Shown one piece after another: positions 50,406 through 59,084 of a stretch of DNA of 64,000 nt; position 1 is the stretch's first letter, and every line of letters begins with the position of its first letter. This stretch comes from Chryseobacterium ginsenosidimutans (GTDB taxonomy: Bacteria; Bacteroidota; Bacteroidia; Flavobacteriales; Weeksellaceae): contig NZ_JAUSXC010000001.1 of the NCBI RefSeq assembly GCF_030823405.1, forward strand, positions 1,719,001 to 1,783,000, read 5' to 3'. A model generated the notes under the pieces. It searched no databases. It saw nothing but the letters and a program-made list of their open reading frames with translations, and was not told the DNA's origin. The translations under genes were made by a program, and so were the position numbers.

Positions 50406-51428
50406 ATGATTAAAAGTACAATAAAAGGAATCGGATTCCATGTTCCGGATAACATTGTTACGAATGATGATCTAGCTAAATTAATGACCACCAATGACGA
50501 ATGGATTACGGAAAGAACGGGGATAAAAGAAAGAAGGCATAGAAAAGAAAGAAACGATTCTCAGGAAACCACGGCTTACCTGGCTTTTAAGGCATCAGAA
50601 AAAGCTTTGGAAAAGGCGGGTATGACAGCCAAAGATATTGATTATATTGTTTTTGCGACTCTTTCTCCAGATTATTATTTTCCGGGTTGTGGGGTTCTAT
50701 TGCAGGATATGCTGGGTTGCGATACGATCGGGGCTTTAGATGTGAGAAACCAATGTTCCGGCTTTGTATATGCGATGAGTGTGGCTAATGCTTTCATTAA
50801 ATCTGGTACTTATAAAAATATTTTGGTTGTAGGAGCTGAAATTCATTCTTTCGGATTAGATTTTTCTGATGAAGGAAGAGGTGTTTCCGTGATTTTCGGA
50901 GATGGGGCAGGAGCAATCATCCTTTCTGCAACCGAAGATGAAAATGCAGGAGATATTCTGGCAGTAAACATGCATTCTGAAGGTAAATATGCAGACGAAT
51001 TATGTACCCAGTTTCCGGGTTCCAAGTATGGATGGAGCGACAGAATGAGAAAAGAGCCCGAAAATGTAACCAATAAAGAAGTTTATCCGATCATGAACGG
51101 AAATTTCGTTTTCAAACATGCGGTAACAAGATTTCCTGAAACAATGATGGAAGCTTTGGATAAAGCAGGAAAGAAGATTGAAGATCTTGATATGTTTATT
51201 CCGCATCAGGCGAATTTGAGAATTGCTCAGTTTGTTCAGCAGAAGTTCGGATTGCCGGATGAAAAAATTCATAATAACATCCAGAAATACGGTAATACAA
51301 CGGCTGCTTCAATTCCAATCGCTTTGAATGAGGCTATTGAACTGGGAAAAATTAAAAGAGGCGACTTGGTACTTCTTTCGGCTTTTGGAAGCGGATTTAC
51401 CTGGGGAAGTGTTTTATTTGAATACTAA
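50406..51428 (+). CDS. fabH: 3-oxoacyl-ACP synthase III family protein (FabH)
   Basis: A 340-residue thiolase-fold enzyme with the full triad: Cys117 in RNQCSGFVYAM, His267 in IPHQANLRIAQ, and Asn297 in KYGNTTAASIP. The opening is IKGIGFHVPDNIVTNDDLA and it ends GSGFTWGSVLFEY. It condenses acetyl- or branched acyl-CoA with malonyl-ACP to start fatty acids. It is about 20 residues longer than E. coli FabH, with extra sequence around residues 190-227. It stands alone and not in a fab cluster, so it could be a second copy used for another product. Confidence 0.9.
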   Translation: MIKSTIKGIGFHVPDNIVTNDDLAKLMTTNDEWITERTGIKERRHRKERNDSQETTAYLAFKASEKALEKAGMTAKDIDYIVFATLSPDYYFPGCGVLLQDMLGCDTIGALDVRNQCSGFVYAMSVANAFIKSGTYKNILVVGAEIHSFGLDFSDEGRGVSVIFGDGAGAIILSATEDENAGDILAVNMHSEGKYADELCTQFPGSKYGWSDRMRKEPENVTNKEVYPIMNGNFVFKHAVTRFPETMMEALDKAGKKIEDLDMFIPHQANLRIAQFVQQKFGLPDEKIHNNIQKYGNTTAASIPIALNEAIELGKIKRGDLVLLSAFGSGFTWGSVLFEY

Positions 51429-51450
51429 ATCAGTAAGATTTAAGAAATAA

Positions 51451-51479
51451 AAAAACCGCAGAACATTCTGCGGTTTTTT
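51451..51479 (+). terminator. Terminator after fabH
   Basis: AAAAACCGCAGA (51451-51462) pairs with TCTGCGGTTTTT (51467-51478). It lies between fabH and the convergent XRE gene and can serve both. Confidence 0.85.
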
Positions 51480-51495
51480 GTTTTATGAGATACTT

Positions 51496-51880
51496 TTAAT
51501 TGTTTAAAAGCTTTTCTATCAGTTTGTTTTGCATTTCCATGAGTTGACTGATTTGTTGTTGATTTTGCATTACACTTTTAAACAAATCTTCATCAACGTT
51601 ATTGTTGATATTTGTATCACCAATATTTCCTACAGAAGAATTATTACTTGTATCAACATTATTATTAATAATCGTATCACCTTCTAAAAAGTATTGTGGT
51701 TCCACTTTGAAGAATTCAGCAACTTTCTGCATAAAAATAAAGTCTAATTTTTCAATTGCTCCATTTTCAATTTTGCTAAGATAGCTTTGAGAAACATCAA
51801 GCTGAAAAGCCAGATCTTCCTGAGATATTTCTTTCTGTTCTCTCAACTTTTTTTATTTTAAAGCCAACGCTGTTATTCAT
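51496..51880 (-). pseudogene. XRE-family HTH regulator with a homopolymer frameshift
   Basis: From ATG 51880 the frame reads MNNSVGFKIKK, then breaks at seven A (T7 on the plus strand, 51848-51854). With one A fewer it would continue MNNSVGFKIKKLREQKEISQ without a stop into EDLAFQLDVSQSYLSKIENG, a normal Cro/cI helix-turn-helix. As it stands, translation would need TTG 51846, losing helix 1. The C-terminal half is an Asn-rich linker (INNNVDTSNNSSVGNIGDTN) and a Gln/Leu-rich helix (MQNQQQISQLMEMQNKLIEK). It may be a sequencing error, slippage-controlled expression or true decay. It is divergent from the small secreted protein gene at 52058. Confidence 0.72.
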
Positions 51881-52057
51881 AATTATGGAAATTGAAATGT
51901 AAAGATAATGTTTTTGTGAGAATATTTTTATTCCGAATGGAATTGTATTTTATTCTATTTGGAATTGATAGTTAGGGAACGGGATTCTATTTTTGAAAAA
52001 AGTTTCGCGAAATACTTTTAGTGTAAAAAAATTAGTTTAAATTTAAATTTCAACCAA

Positions 52058-52321
52058 ATGAAAAAAATTATTTTATTGGCAGCTTTCGGAGTTGCCGGAT
52101 TAGTAAGCGCAAAAAATGCCGAAGAAACTAAGCCTGCTGAAGAAGCGGACAAAAAAGAAATTGTTAAAGAAGTTAAAGCCGATGATCCTGAAGGAAGGAT
52201 GAATTGTTACGAGTATGCAATGTATATTCCATGTAAAGACGAATTATTACAGATACACAATGTTGGGGTCCAGGTAGTGGAACTGCCACATGGGACGACG
52301 CTTGGAACTGTATTCAACTAA
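52058..52321 (+). CDS. Small secreted protein, C-terminus probably frameshifted
   Basis: As read it encodes 87 residues: a signal peptide (MKKIILLAAFGVAGLVSAK), an acidic/lysine-rich linker (EETKPAEEADKKEIVKE), then MNCYEYAMYIPCKDELLQIH and an unremarkable end. In another frame, from about 52255 to the TAA at 52354-52356, the DNA encodes TDTQCWGPGSGTATWDDAW followed by NCIQLNGANAVDFFCN. That segment is rich in Cys, Trp and Gly and looks like a real secreted-protein ending. A single missing base between about 52235 and 52258 would join them to a protein of about 99 residues with five Cys. I do not know a named family. Confidence 0.6.
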   Translation: MKKIILLAAFGVAGLVSAKNAEETKPAEEADKKEIVKEVKADDPEGRMNCYEYAMYIPCKDELLQIHNVGVQVVELPHGTTLGTVFN

Positions 52322-52374
52322 ATGGGGCAAATGCAGTTGATTTCTTTTGTAATTAATTAGCAGTTTTACAAGAA

Positions 52375-52402
52375 AAGAGTCTCAGTTTATACTGAGACTC
52401 TT
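52375..52402 (+). terminator. Terminator after the small secreted protein gene
   Basis: AAGAGTCTCAGT (52375-52386) pairs perfectly with ACTGAGACTCTT (52391-52402). It starts 19 bases after the TAA at 52354-52356, which fits the longer, frame-corrected gene end better than the in-frame stop at 52321. Confidence 0.75.
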
Positions 52403-52424
52403 CAAATAATCATAAATTTAAATC

Positions 52425-53216
52425 ATGAAAAAGTTTATTTTAATAATTTGTTTGATTTCATATAGATTTATCTTTTCCCAAGAACTTGAATATTCTAATA
52501 TTAAATGTAACTATCTTACCACATTTTTAACTGACACCACAAACATTAACACAAAAAAAGAAGAATTAACGGGTTTATGGATAGGAAAAAATTCTTCACT
52601 TTTTAAAAGTGATCAGAAAGCAAAATATGATTCATTAACTAAAGAATCAACAAAAAAAAGTATGCTGAATCCAATAAACGGAAAAATTATTATTGATTTC
52701 TCTAAAATTCCCAGAGCATTCTTTAAACCTGAAGTTTATAAAGAAGGAAATTCAGTAAAAATATTTGATAAGATAATGGGTACTAATTACGAATATGAAT
52801 CCGATCAAAAAATTAATTGGACATTAGTAGATGAAACTAAAATAATAAGTACTTACAAATTCAGAAAAGCCATTGGAAAATATCGTAATAAAAATATCAC
52901 AGCATGGTACACAGAAGAGGTTCCTATTTCTGAAGGACCCTACACTTTTAAAGGGTTGCCAGGTTTGGTAGTTGAAGCTTATGATGATAAAGATTTCTTT
53001 CATTTTACATTGATAAAGTTAAAGAATCAAAGTGAACTTATAGCCCCAATCAGAAATATAATCAGCACAGATTATCAGAAATTTTTAAAAAAAAGAATTG
53101 AATTTCAAAATGATCCCTCAGGAGCATACTTCATGGCTACAGGTAAGACGGTTCCAAAAGATGACGTTGATAGAGTAACAAAAATGCACAGAACAAACAA
53201 TAATCATTTGGATTAA
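52425..53216 (+). CDS. GLPGLI family secreted protein
   Basis: A 263-residue protein with a signal peptide (MKKFILIICLISYRFIFSQE). It has the motif that names the family, GPYTFKGLPGLVVEAYD near residues 171-187, and the preceding AWYTEEVPISEGP. The family is widespread in Bacteroidetes as periplasmic or secreted proteins of unknown role, often in several copies. Monocistronic with a strong terminator. Confidence 0.87.
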   Translation: MKKFILIICLISYRFIFSQELEYSNIKCNYLTTFLTDTTNINTKKEELTGLWIGKNSSLFKSDQKAKYDSLTKESTKKSMLNPINGKIIIDFSKIPRAFFKPEVYKEGNSVKIFDKIMGTNYEYESDQKINWTLVDETKIISTYKFRKAIGKYRNKNITAWYTEEVPISEGPYTFKGLPGLVVEAYDDKDFFHFTLIKLKNQSELIAPIRNIISTDYQKFLKKRIEFQNDPSGAYFMATGKTVPKDDVDRVTKMHRTNNNHLD

Positions 53217-53248
53217 ATATTTAGCATTTATTCATGGTTAGTTTTTAA

Positions 53249-53289
53249 TCAAAAAAGGTTGTCTCACTTGTGAAACAACCTTTTTTGAT
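53249..53289. terminator. Bidirectional terminator between the GLPGLI and thioredoxin genes
   Basis: AAAAAAGGTTGT (53251-53262) pairs with ACAACCTTTTTT (53275-53286), with TCAC/GTGA pairing inside; it lies between convergent genes. Confidence 0.88.
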
Positions 53290-53295
53290 TTTGTT

Positions 53296-54465
53296 TTATT
53301 GAACATTTAAACTCTTTAGTAATTTTTCAGTATCACCGGAATCCTGTCCTGTTTTTTTCGCCAGTTCGATAGATTTTTCTGCCCAAAGTTTAGCGTTTTT
53401 CTTGTCACCAACTTTGTTGTAAAGATTTGCTAAAGTATCTGTATTTGCATAATTCTCATCTTTCTTTACAGATTCCTGAGCCCAGACAACAGCTTTTTCT
53501 AAAGATGCTTTATTGGTTACATTCTCGAAGAAATCCCAAGCCAAAGAATTCAGTTCTTCTGAACCCATTGCAGAAGTATCTTTGTAAAGATCAAGACTTA
53601 ATTTTTCATAAGTAGGAATGTCTTTGTTTTTTAAAGCTCTGTTTGCTTTTGCTCTTTTTAAGATTTTTTCAGCTTCGTCTTTTGTTAAGAATTTCTGAGC
53701 TTCTGCCATGAAATAATTGTCATTCCATGTTTTTGTATCTGCATTGTAAGATTTTTTAAGAACTGTATTCAGCTTGATATTTTTGTCGAAAGCATCATAT
53801 CTTTCCACTGGAAGAATTTTTGTGATTTCTGCTTTTTTTGCCTGAAAAACTTTATACATTGGGCTGTCAGAATTTTGTATTCCTGAAAGTAACATTTGAA
53901 TATCGTTTTTATCCAATTCTGTTTTTCCGCTGAAATAACGTTCCATTACTCTTCCGGAAAATTCAGCATCATTATACATCGTAAGCTCAGCAAGATTCTT
54001 CAAAAATTCAGGATCTTTTTCGCCATCTTCAAATTTTTGCTTTAATGTTCCTATTCTTTTGCTTGGATCTCCTGCATCTTTAGCAAACTGGATGAAGTCG
54101 TTTTCTTCTACATATCCTAAAGTTCTGTGTACCACCTCACCGTTTCCGTCTACAAAAAGATAAGTAGGGAAGGCTTTTACATTATATTTTTTAGCAAGGT
54201 CAACCCCTTCACCTTTTTCCATGTCGATTTTTGCATTCACAAAGTGTGCATTGTAATAATCTCCGACAGGCTTTTGTGGGAAAACATTTTTTACCATCAG
54301 TTTACAAGGTCCGCACCAAGAAGCATAAGCATCGATAAATACAAGCTTGTTTTCTTTTTTTGCTTTGGCAAGAATAGTTGTGAAGTTGGTGTCCTCAAAT
54401 TTAATACCCTGAGCAAGAGCAAAGGCTCCGATGAAAAGGGCTGAGAATATTGATAATTTTTTCAT
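53296..54465 (-). CDS. Secreted thioredoxin-family protein with helical C-terminal domain
   Basis: A 389-residue protein from ATG 54465 with a signal peptide (MKKLSIFSALFIGAFALAQG). An upstream ATG at 54486 adds MQSIKSI and is less likely. The thioredoxin domain follows, with active site W50-CGPC-K55 and cis-Pro in VKAFPTYLF near residue 98. About 250 helical residues come next, the last part TPR-like (ANTDTLANLYNKVGDKKNAKLWAEK). Probably a periplasmic thiol-disulfide enzyme; oxidase or reductase direction is not decidable. Confidence 0.88.
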   Translation of the reverse strand: MKKLSIFSALFIGAFALAQGIKFEDTNFTTILAKAKKENKLVFIDAYASWCGPCKLMVKNVFPQKPVGDYYNAHFVNAKIDMEKGEGVDLAKKYNVKAFPTYLFVDGNGEVVHRTLGYVEENDFIQFAKDAGDPSKRIGTLKQKFEDGEKDPEFLKNLAELTMYNDAEFSGRVMERYFSGKTELDKNDIQMLLSGIQNSDSPMYKVFQAKKAEITKILPVERYDAFDKNIKLNTVLKKSYNADTKTWNDNYFMAEAQKFLTKDEAEKILKRAKANRALKNKDIPTYEKLSLDLYKDTSAMGSEELNSLAWDFFENVTNKASLEKAVVWAQESVKKDENYANTDTLANLYNKVGDKKNAKLWAEKSIELAKKTGQDSGDTEKLLKSLNVQ

Positions 54466-54653
54466 AATACTTTTTATTGATTGCAAATGTAATAATTATG
54501 TTAATAAATAAGTCTCTATAAAATAAAAATAGTTACAGTGATATTTTGATTAAATTTTTAGATGTAGGTTAAAATAAATTGAATTATTAGAAATAGCTGT
54601 CAGATGGATTTTTATAAAAATTCGAGCGGATGAGTGCCAGGATTTTAATGCAA

Positions 54654-54675
54654 AACCGCAGAAAAATCTGCGGTT
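54654..54675 (-). terminator. Terminator after the small lipoprotein gene
   Basis: AACCGCAGA (54654-54662) pairs with TCTGCGGTT (54667-54675), a few bases after the stop on the minus strand, followed by TTTTG. Confidence 0.75.
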
Positions 54676-54683
54676 CTGTTATT

Positions 54684-54896
54684 CTATTTTGTTTTTGTAG
54701 AATCTGCTGGTGTTTTTGCCGTATCTGAAGGAGTTGCCTGAGCCGGTTCTGAATTTGCAACAGCAGAATCTCCCATTTTATTTCTTAAAGAATCTTTGTT
54801 ATGTTCATCTTTGAATTCTTCTCTGTTTGCTTTCTTATCTGCACAGCTTCCTAAAAATAATAAGCCTAAAACAGCACCTATCCATAATTTTTTCAT
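54684..54896 (-). CDS. Small low-complexity lipoprotein
   Basis: A 70-residue lipoprotein from ATG 54896. MKKLWIGAVLGLLFLGSC ends in a clear lipobox (LGSC, Cys18). The mature part is polar: KKANREEFKDEHNKDSLRN, then a Thr/Pro/Ala/Asp tail (QATPSDTAKTPADSTKTK). No domain is recognised. It resembles the next gene in plan (lipobox, then Ser/Thr-rich tail), and the two may be distant paralogues. Confidence 0.75.
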   Translation of the reverse strand: MKKLWIGAVLGLLFLGSCADKKANREEFKDEHNKDSLRNKMGDSAVANSEPAQATPSDTAKTPADSTKTK

Positions 54897-55047
54897 ATAA
54901 TTTTTTTTAATGTTTAGTATCATATCAAATATACTAATTTAATTAAAAACTAAAAACGAATGATACACTTTGAAGCAATATTTGTAATATGAAAGCTGGT
55001 ATCATAACAGAATAAAATACCAACAACAGTATGAGGTCGAAAAACAA

Positions 55048-55078
55048 AAAATCCTCAGAACTTTCATCTGAGGATTTT
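55048..55078 (-). terminator. Terminator after the second small lipoprotein gene
   Basis: AAAATCCTCAGA (55048-55059) pairs perfectly with TCTGAGGATTTT (55067-55078), 21 bases past the stop on the minus strand. Confidence 0.85.
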
Positions 55079-55099
55079 CCATTTTAAGTTAAACTTTTA

Positions 55100-55309
55100 T
55101 TATTTAACAGTAGTTGCTGAATCTGCTTTAAGAGTAATACTGTCAGGATTAGCTGTCCTTGTAGTTGTGGTATCCGTTGTGGCAGGTGACGCAGTTGTTG
55201 AGTTATCTACCGCTGTTGAATCTGAACTACTTTTGGACATAGAGGATTCCTTAGTTCCGCAACTTACTGCGAATATTCCGACCGTTGCTATTAACAAAAA
55301 CTTTTTCAT
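55100..55309 (-). CDS. Small Ser/Thr-rich lipoprotein
   Basis: A 69-residue lipoprotein from ATG 55309: MKKFLLIATVGIFAVSC with lipobox AVSC (Cys17). The mature part is almost wholly Ser, Thr, Asp and Ala (SMSKSSSDSTAVDNSTTASP), with no fold apparent. A longer start at 55345 would bury the signal peptide. Function unknown; possibly a surface spacer or glycosylated peptide (inference). Confidence 0.72.
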   Translation of the reverse strand: MKKFLLIATVGIFAVSCGTKESSMSKSSSDSTAVDNSTTASPATTDTTTTRTANPDSITLKADSATTVK

Positions 55310-55453
55310 AATATTTTGGATTTTACGTGTATTACTAAACTTCAATAATTGTTCCGAAAAAGACCTTATATTATTAAAAAATAACTAAAATAGCTTAAAA
55401 AATTGTTAATTTATTAGAATGTCTATTGTTGAATTTTATTTTAAACAACAAAA

Positions 55454-55480
55454 AAGCCCCGAAACCGAAATCCCGAGGCT
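55454..55480 (-). terminator. Weak terminator after pruA
   Basis: AGCCCCG (55455-55461) pairs with CGAGGCT (55474-55480) with one mismatch, followed by T on the minus strand. It is 20 bases past the pruA stop. Confidence 0.45.
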
Positions 55481-55500
55481 GAAAAATTATTTATTAACAA

Positions 55501-57126
55501 TTATCCAAGATATGGATATTTATAATCTTTAGGAGAAACAAAAGTTTCTTTGATGCTTCTTACAGATGTCCATCTCAGTAAGTTCATTTTAGAACCTGCT
55601 TTATCATTCGTACCTGAAGCTCTACCTCCACCAAAAGGCTGCTGACCAACAACTGCACCCGTAGGTTTATCATTGATGTAGAAGTTTCCTGATGCATTTT
55701 CTAATGCTTTGAAGGCTTCATTAATAGCATAACGATCTTGTGCGAAAACAGAACCTGTTAATGAATAAGGAGAAGAAGAATCTACTATTTTTAAAGTTTC
55801 TGCCCAATCCTGATCTTCATAAACGAAAACAGATAAAATTGGTCCGAAGATTTCTTCAACCATACTTTCGTATTGAGGATTTGTAGTTTCGATTACTGTC
55901 GGATGTACAAACCAACCTTTAGAATCATCCACTTTTCCACCGATTACAACATTTGCTTCGCTTGATGCATTGGCTCTGTCGATATATCCTTTACATTTTT
56001 CGAAAGAGTTTTTATCAATTACAGCATTTACGAAGTTTGAGGGATCTTCCGGAGAACCGATTTTAATAGAACCGATCTGAGTTTCCATTACTTTTTTCAC
56101 CTCAGCCCAAAGAGATCTTGGAATATAAGCTCTTGAAGCGGCAGAACATTTCTGTCCCTGATATTCAAAAGAACCTCTTACCAAACCAGTGGCAACAGCT
56201 TCTACATTCGCAGAAGGGTGAGCGATAACGAAATCTTTTCCGCCAGTTTCTCCAACAATTCTAGGGTACGTTCTGTAATTATGAATATTATCTCCAATCA
56301 TTTTCCACATTCCCTGGAAAACTTTTGTAGAACCTGTAAAGTGAAGTCCTGCAAAATCTCTGTGTGCTAAAACTTTCTCAGCAGTTTCTTTTCCGTCTGT
56401 GAAAATCATGTTGATAACCCCTTTTGGAAGACCAGCTTCAATAAGGACATCCATAATTACTTTTGCAGAATAAATTTGCTTATCAGATGGTTTCCAAACC
56501 ACTACATTTCCAAGCATTGCCATACAAGCCGGCAAGTTTCCTGAAATTGCTGTAAAGTTGAATGGAGTTACTGCAAAAACGAATCCTTCTAATGGTCTGT
56601 ATTCTACACGATTCCAGATTCCTGTGTCAGAAACCGGTTGTTCAGAATACATTTCTGTCATAAATTCTACATTGAATCTTAAGAAATCAATAAATTCACA
56701 AGCTGCATCAATTTCTGCCTGATGAACGTTTTTAGATTGTCCGATCATTGTAGCAGCGTTGATTACATCTCTGTAAGGCCCTGCCAACAGGTCTGCTGCT
56801 TTTAAGAAAATTGCTGCGCGGTGTTCCCAACCAAGCTCATTCCATTCTTTTTTAGCTGCTAATGCCGCATTGATAGCATCATCCACATGTTGCATTGTTC
56901 CTCTGTGGTAAAAACCGAAATCATGAGCATGATCCTGTGGCGACTGAAGCTGTACCGTATCGCCGGTTTTTACTTCTTTACCATCAATAATCATTGGGAT
57001 CTCTGTCTTTTCAGCCCACATTTTTTTATATTGAGCGATAAGGCTTTTTACTTCCGGAGTTCCCGGTGCATAAGAATTTACCGGTTCGTTAACTGCAAAT
57101 GGTACTTGCGAAATTGCTTTTGACAT
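55501..57126 (-). CDS. pruA: 1-pyrroline-5-carboxylate (glutamate semialdehyde) dehydrogenase
   Basis: A 541-residue aldehyde dehydrogenase. The general-base Glu293 is in VGETGGKDFV and the nucleophile Cys327 in GQKCSAASRAY. The NAD-binding region has VTPFNFTAISGNLPA and WKPSDKQIYSA, and PFGGGRASGTNDKAGS is near the C-terminus. It oxidises glutamate-5-semialdehyde to glutamate in proline breakdown. It is a single-function enzyme, since no proline dehydrogenase domain is fused and no putA-like gene is nearby. Confidence 0.95.
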   Translation of the reverse strand: MSKAISQVPFAVNEPVNSYAPGTPEVKSLIAQYKKMWAEKTEIPMIIDGKEVKTGDTVQLQSPQDHAHDFGFYHRGTMQHVDDAINAALAAKKEWNELGWEHRAAIFLKAADLLAGPYRDVINAATMIGQSKNVHQAEIDAACEFIDFLRFNVEFMTEMYSEQPVSDTGIWNRVEYRPLEGFVFAVTPFNFTAISGNLPACMAMLGNVVVWKPSDKQIYSAKVIMDVLIEAGLPKGVINMIFTDGKETAEKVLAHRDFAGLHFTGSTKVFQGMWKMIGDNIHNYRTYPRIVGETGGKDFVIAHPSANVEAVATGLVRGSFEYQGQKCSAASRAYIPRSLWAEVKKVMETQIGSIKIGSPEDPSNFVNAVIDKNSFEKCKGYIDRANASSEANVVIGGKVDDSKGWFVHPTVIETTNPQYESMVEEIFGPILSVFVYEDQDWAETLKIVDSSSPYSLTGSVFAQDRYAINEAFKALENASGNFYINDKPTGAVVGQQPFGGGRASGTNDKAGSKMNLLRWTSVRSIKETFVSPKDYKYPYLG

Positions 57127-57252
57127 ATTACGTTGTATTATTTTTTAATTTGCTAATGATACAAATTTACAACTTTTAATTTGTACTAAAAATCGATAGA
57201 GACTATTTGCATTTTAGAATGATTATATTTGATAAATCATAAATCTCAGAAT

Positions 57253-57762
57253 ATGAAAAAAGTATTTTTAATCTTTTTGCTGTTTTCCCAAACCATTTTT
57301 GCACAACATAAAAAAGAAGTGATAAAAGCAGTTCCTTTAGCACAACAAGTTGAGGAATATAAAGTTCCTGAAGATCAATTGCTGAATGGAAGTTTAAAAG
57401 GCTCAAAGTGGTATTTTGAGTTTAAAAATCATGCAGAAACAGGACTTATTCTAGATAAAGACAAATTGAAACCTGATGTTTTGTACTTTGTTAATGCGAA
57501 GAGTTTTCAAATCAATATCAATCAGAAAAATTGCAAAAGTTTAATAAAAGGAACCTACCAAATCATGAAAATGAATGATGGAAGTACAACTGTGCAAAAA
57601 GGGCATCAACCTTTTAAGATCACTTCACCTTATCAAAAATGTGTTGCAAAATTATCAGGGTTTTTATCGGGAGTACTTGATATTTCTATTAACGAAACAG
57701 GAGAGATTATGGAAATAAAGGAGGGTGAAATTTCGTCACCTATTACAGTTCCCGGATTTTAA
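57253..57762 (+). CDS. Secreted protein of unknown function
   Basis: A 169-residue protein from ATG 57253 with a signal peptide (MKKVFLIFLLFSQTIFAQ). The mature part, about 150 residues, looks beta-rich: LLNGSLKGSKWYFEF, KSFQININQKNCKSLIKGTY, KLSGFLSGVLDISINETGEI. It has two Cys and resembles an META/lipocalin-like domain only loosely. No family is recognised. A TTG at 57229 in frame is not needed. It is divergent from pruA and convergent with the topoisomerase gene, 13 bases away. Confidence 0.65.
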   Translation: MKKVFLIFLLFSQTIFAQHKKEVIKAVPLAQQVEEYKVPEDQLLNGSLKGSKWYFEFKNHAETGLILDKDKLKPDVLYFVNAKSFQININQKNCKSLIKGTYQIMKMNDGSTTVQKGHQPFKITSPYQKCVAKLSGFLSGVLDISINETGEIMEIKEGEISSPITVPGF

Positions 57763-57775
57763 TTTAATATTGAAA

Positions 57776-58879
57776 TTAGATCTTTTCGTTTTCAAGAATT
57801 TTCAGCACAAGCTTTTCTTCATGCGTTAATCCTGCTTTGCCATCGTTTTCCTCAATTTGTTCTAATTCATCAAGGTATTTTTTGATGCTGTTATTTTCGT
57901 ATAAATTAATAACCAAAGGATGAACATAATATTTTCGGCAGACGGTACTTGTATTTCCAAGATGCGATGCAACCATTTCCAGCGCTTCTTTTACTTTTTT
58001 CTTGTACTGAGTATGAGTTTCGGCATAACCGATTTCTTTAAAAGCAATCAGAGCGTTGACGGTTCCCGACCAGGTTCTAAAATCTTTTGCAGTAAAATCT
58101 TCACCGCTTAATTCTTTAATATAATCGTTTACCATTCCGGAATCTACATGATGTCGATTTCCTTCATCGTCATAAAACTGAAAAAGTTCTTTCCCCGGAA
58201 TTTCTTTACATTTTGTAATTAATTTTGCCAGTCTTTTACTTTTAAGATCCACATCATGCATGATTCCTTTTTTACCCTTAAAAGAGAAATTAATTTTTTG
58301 CCCCTGAACTTTTACGTGTTTACCTTTTAAGGTTGTTAAGCCAAAAGAGCCATATAGTTTTTCGTAAATACTGTTTCCTATTCTGATGTTTGTACGTTGC
58401 ATAAGACTTACAATCAATGCAAGGATTTTTCGTTTTTCAAAATTTCTTAAAGCTAAATCTTTCTCAAGCTGAAGGCGGATTTCCGGTAAAGCATACCCAA
58501 ACTGAAGCATTCTATAGAATTTTGTGTGATTTCTCAATGCACTCCACAGAGGATGATAACGATACTGCTTTCTCTTTTTAAGATCAAAACCTGTTGCCTG
58601 AAGATGACCGTTATCCAAGGCACAAATCCATACGTTTTCCCAAGCAGGAGGTATTACCAGCTTGTTGATTCTTGAGATTTCGTCTTTGTCTTTGATTTTT
58701 TCGCCGTCTTTATAGTAAGAATACTTTTTTCCGGTCTTTTTGCGGGTGATACCGGCCGTTTCTGCATCGGAGGTATATATAAGATGTACCGCCTTTGCAG
58801 ATGCTACCGGATCTTTCATAATTTTTACAATCTTTGAAGGCTTCAGATGGGAAATGAGGTCTAAGTCTGAATTTTCCAT
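57776..58879 (-). CDS. DNA topoisomerase IB (poxvirus-like)
   Basis: A 367-residue type IB topoisomerase. The N-terminal part has WICALDNGHLQATGFDLKKR and KQYRYHPLW. The catalytic part has the Arg of MQRTNIRIGN, Lys in FKGKKGIMHDVDLKSKR, the KDFRTWSGTVNALI stretch, and the attacking Tyr in TVCRKYYVHPLV near the end. It relaxes supercoils through a 3'-phosphotyrosyl link, without ATP. Bacterial enzymes of this class are widespread but non-essential. It is followed by a tiny lipoprotein gene upstream in map order. Confidence 0.93.
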   Translation of the reverse strand: MENSDLDLISHLKPSKIVKIMKDPVASAKAVHLIYTSDAETAGITRKKTGKKYSYYKDGEKIKDKDEISRINKLVIPPAWENVWICALDNGHLQATGFDLKKRKQYRYHPLWSALRNHTKFYRMLQFGYALPEIRLQLEKDLALRNFEKRKILALIVSLMQRTNIRIGNSIYEKLYGSFGLTTLKGKHVKVQGQKINFSFKGKKGIMHDVDLKSKRLAKLITKCKEIPGKELFQFYDDEGNRHHVDSGMVNDYIKELSGEDFTAKDFRTWSGTVNALIAFKEIGYAETHTQYKKKVKEALEMVASHLGNTSTVCRKYYVHPLVINLYENNSIKKYLDELEQIEENDGKAGLTHEEKLVLKILENEKI

Positions 58880-58888
58880 AAGATTTGG

Positions 58889-59056
58889 TTAAGAGTTCTT
58901 ACCCCTTGAGAATAGCCATAATATAATAGCTACTACGCCTACCACTAATATAATTCCCCACCACATACCTGCTTTAAAGATTGTTTCTACTGCTTCACAG
59001 CTCGTTAATGTTAGCAGACAAAATAATGTCATACTATATAAGCTCCATTTTTTCAT
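58889..59056 (-). CDS. Very small lipoprotein with one membrane segment
   Basis: A 55-residue reading frame: MKKWSLYSMTLFCLLTLTSC is a signal peptide ending in a lipobox (LTSC, Cys20). Then EAVETIFKAGMWWGIILVVG continues into a hydrophobic helix (residues 33-49) and a basic end FSRGKNS. This pattern (TSCEAVxxIFKAGM, then a hydrophobic helix) recurs in small flavobacterial proteins that, from memory, are sometimes mislabelled phosphatidate cytidylyltransferase. It lies 9 bases upstream of the topoisomerase gene on the same strand, so the two probably share a transcript. Function unknown. Confidence 0.75.
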   Translation of the reverse strand: MKKWSLYSMTLFCLLTLTSCEAVETIFKAGMWWGIILVVGVVAIILWLFSRGKNS

Positions 59057-59084
59057 GATAATTTATTTTTTGGTGTTTACTATT

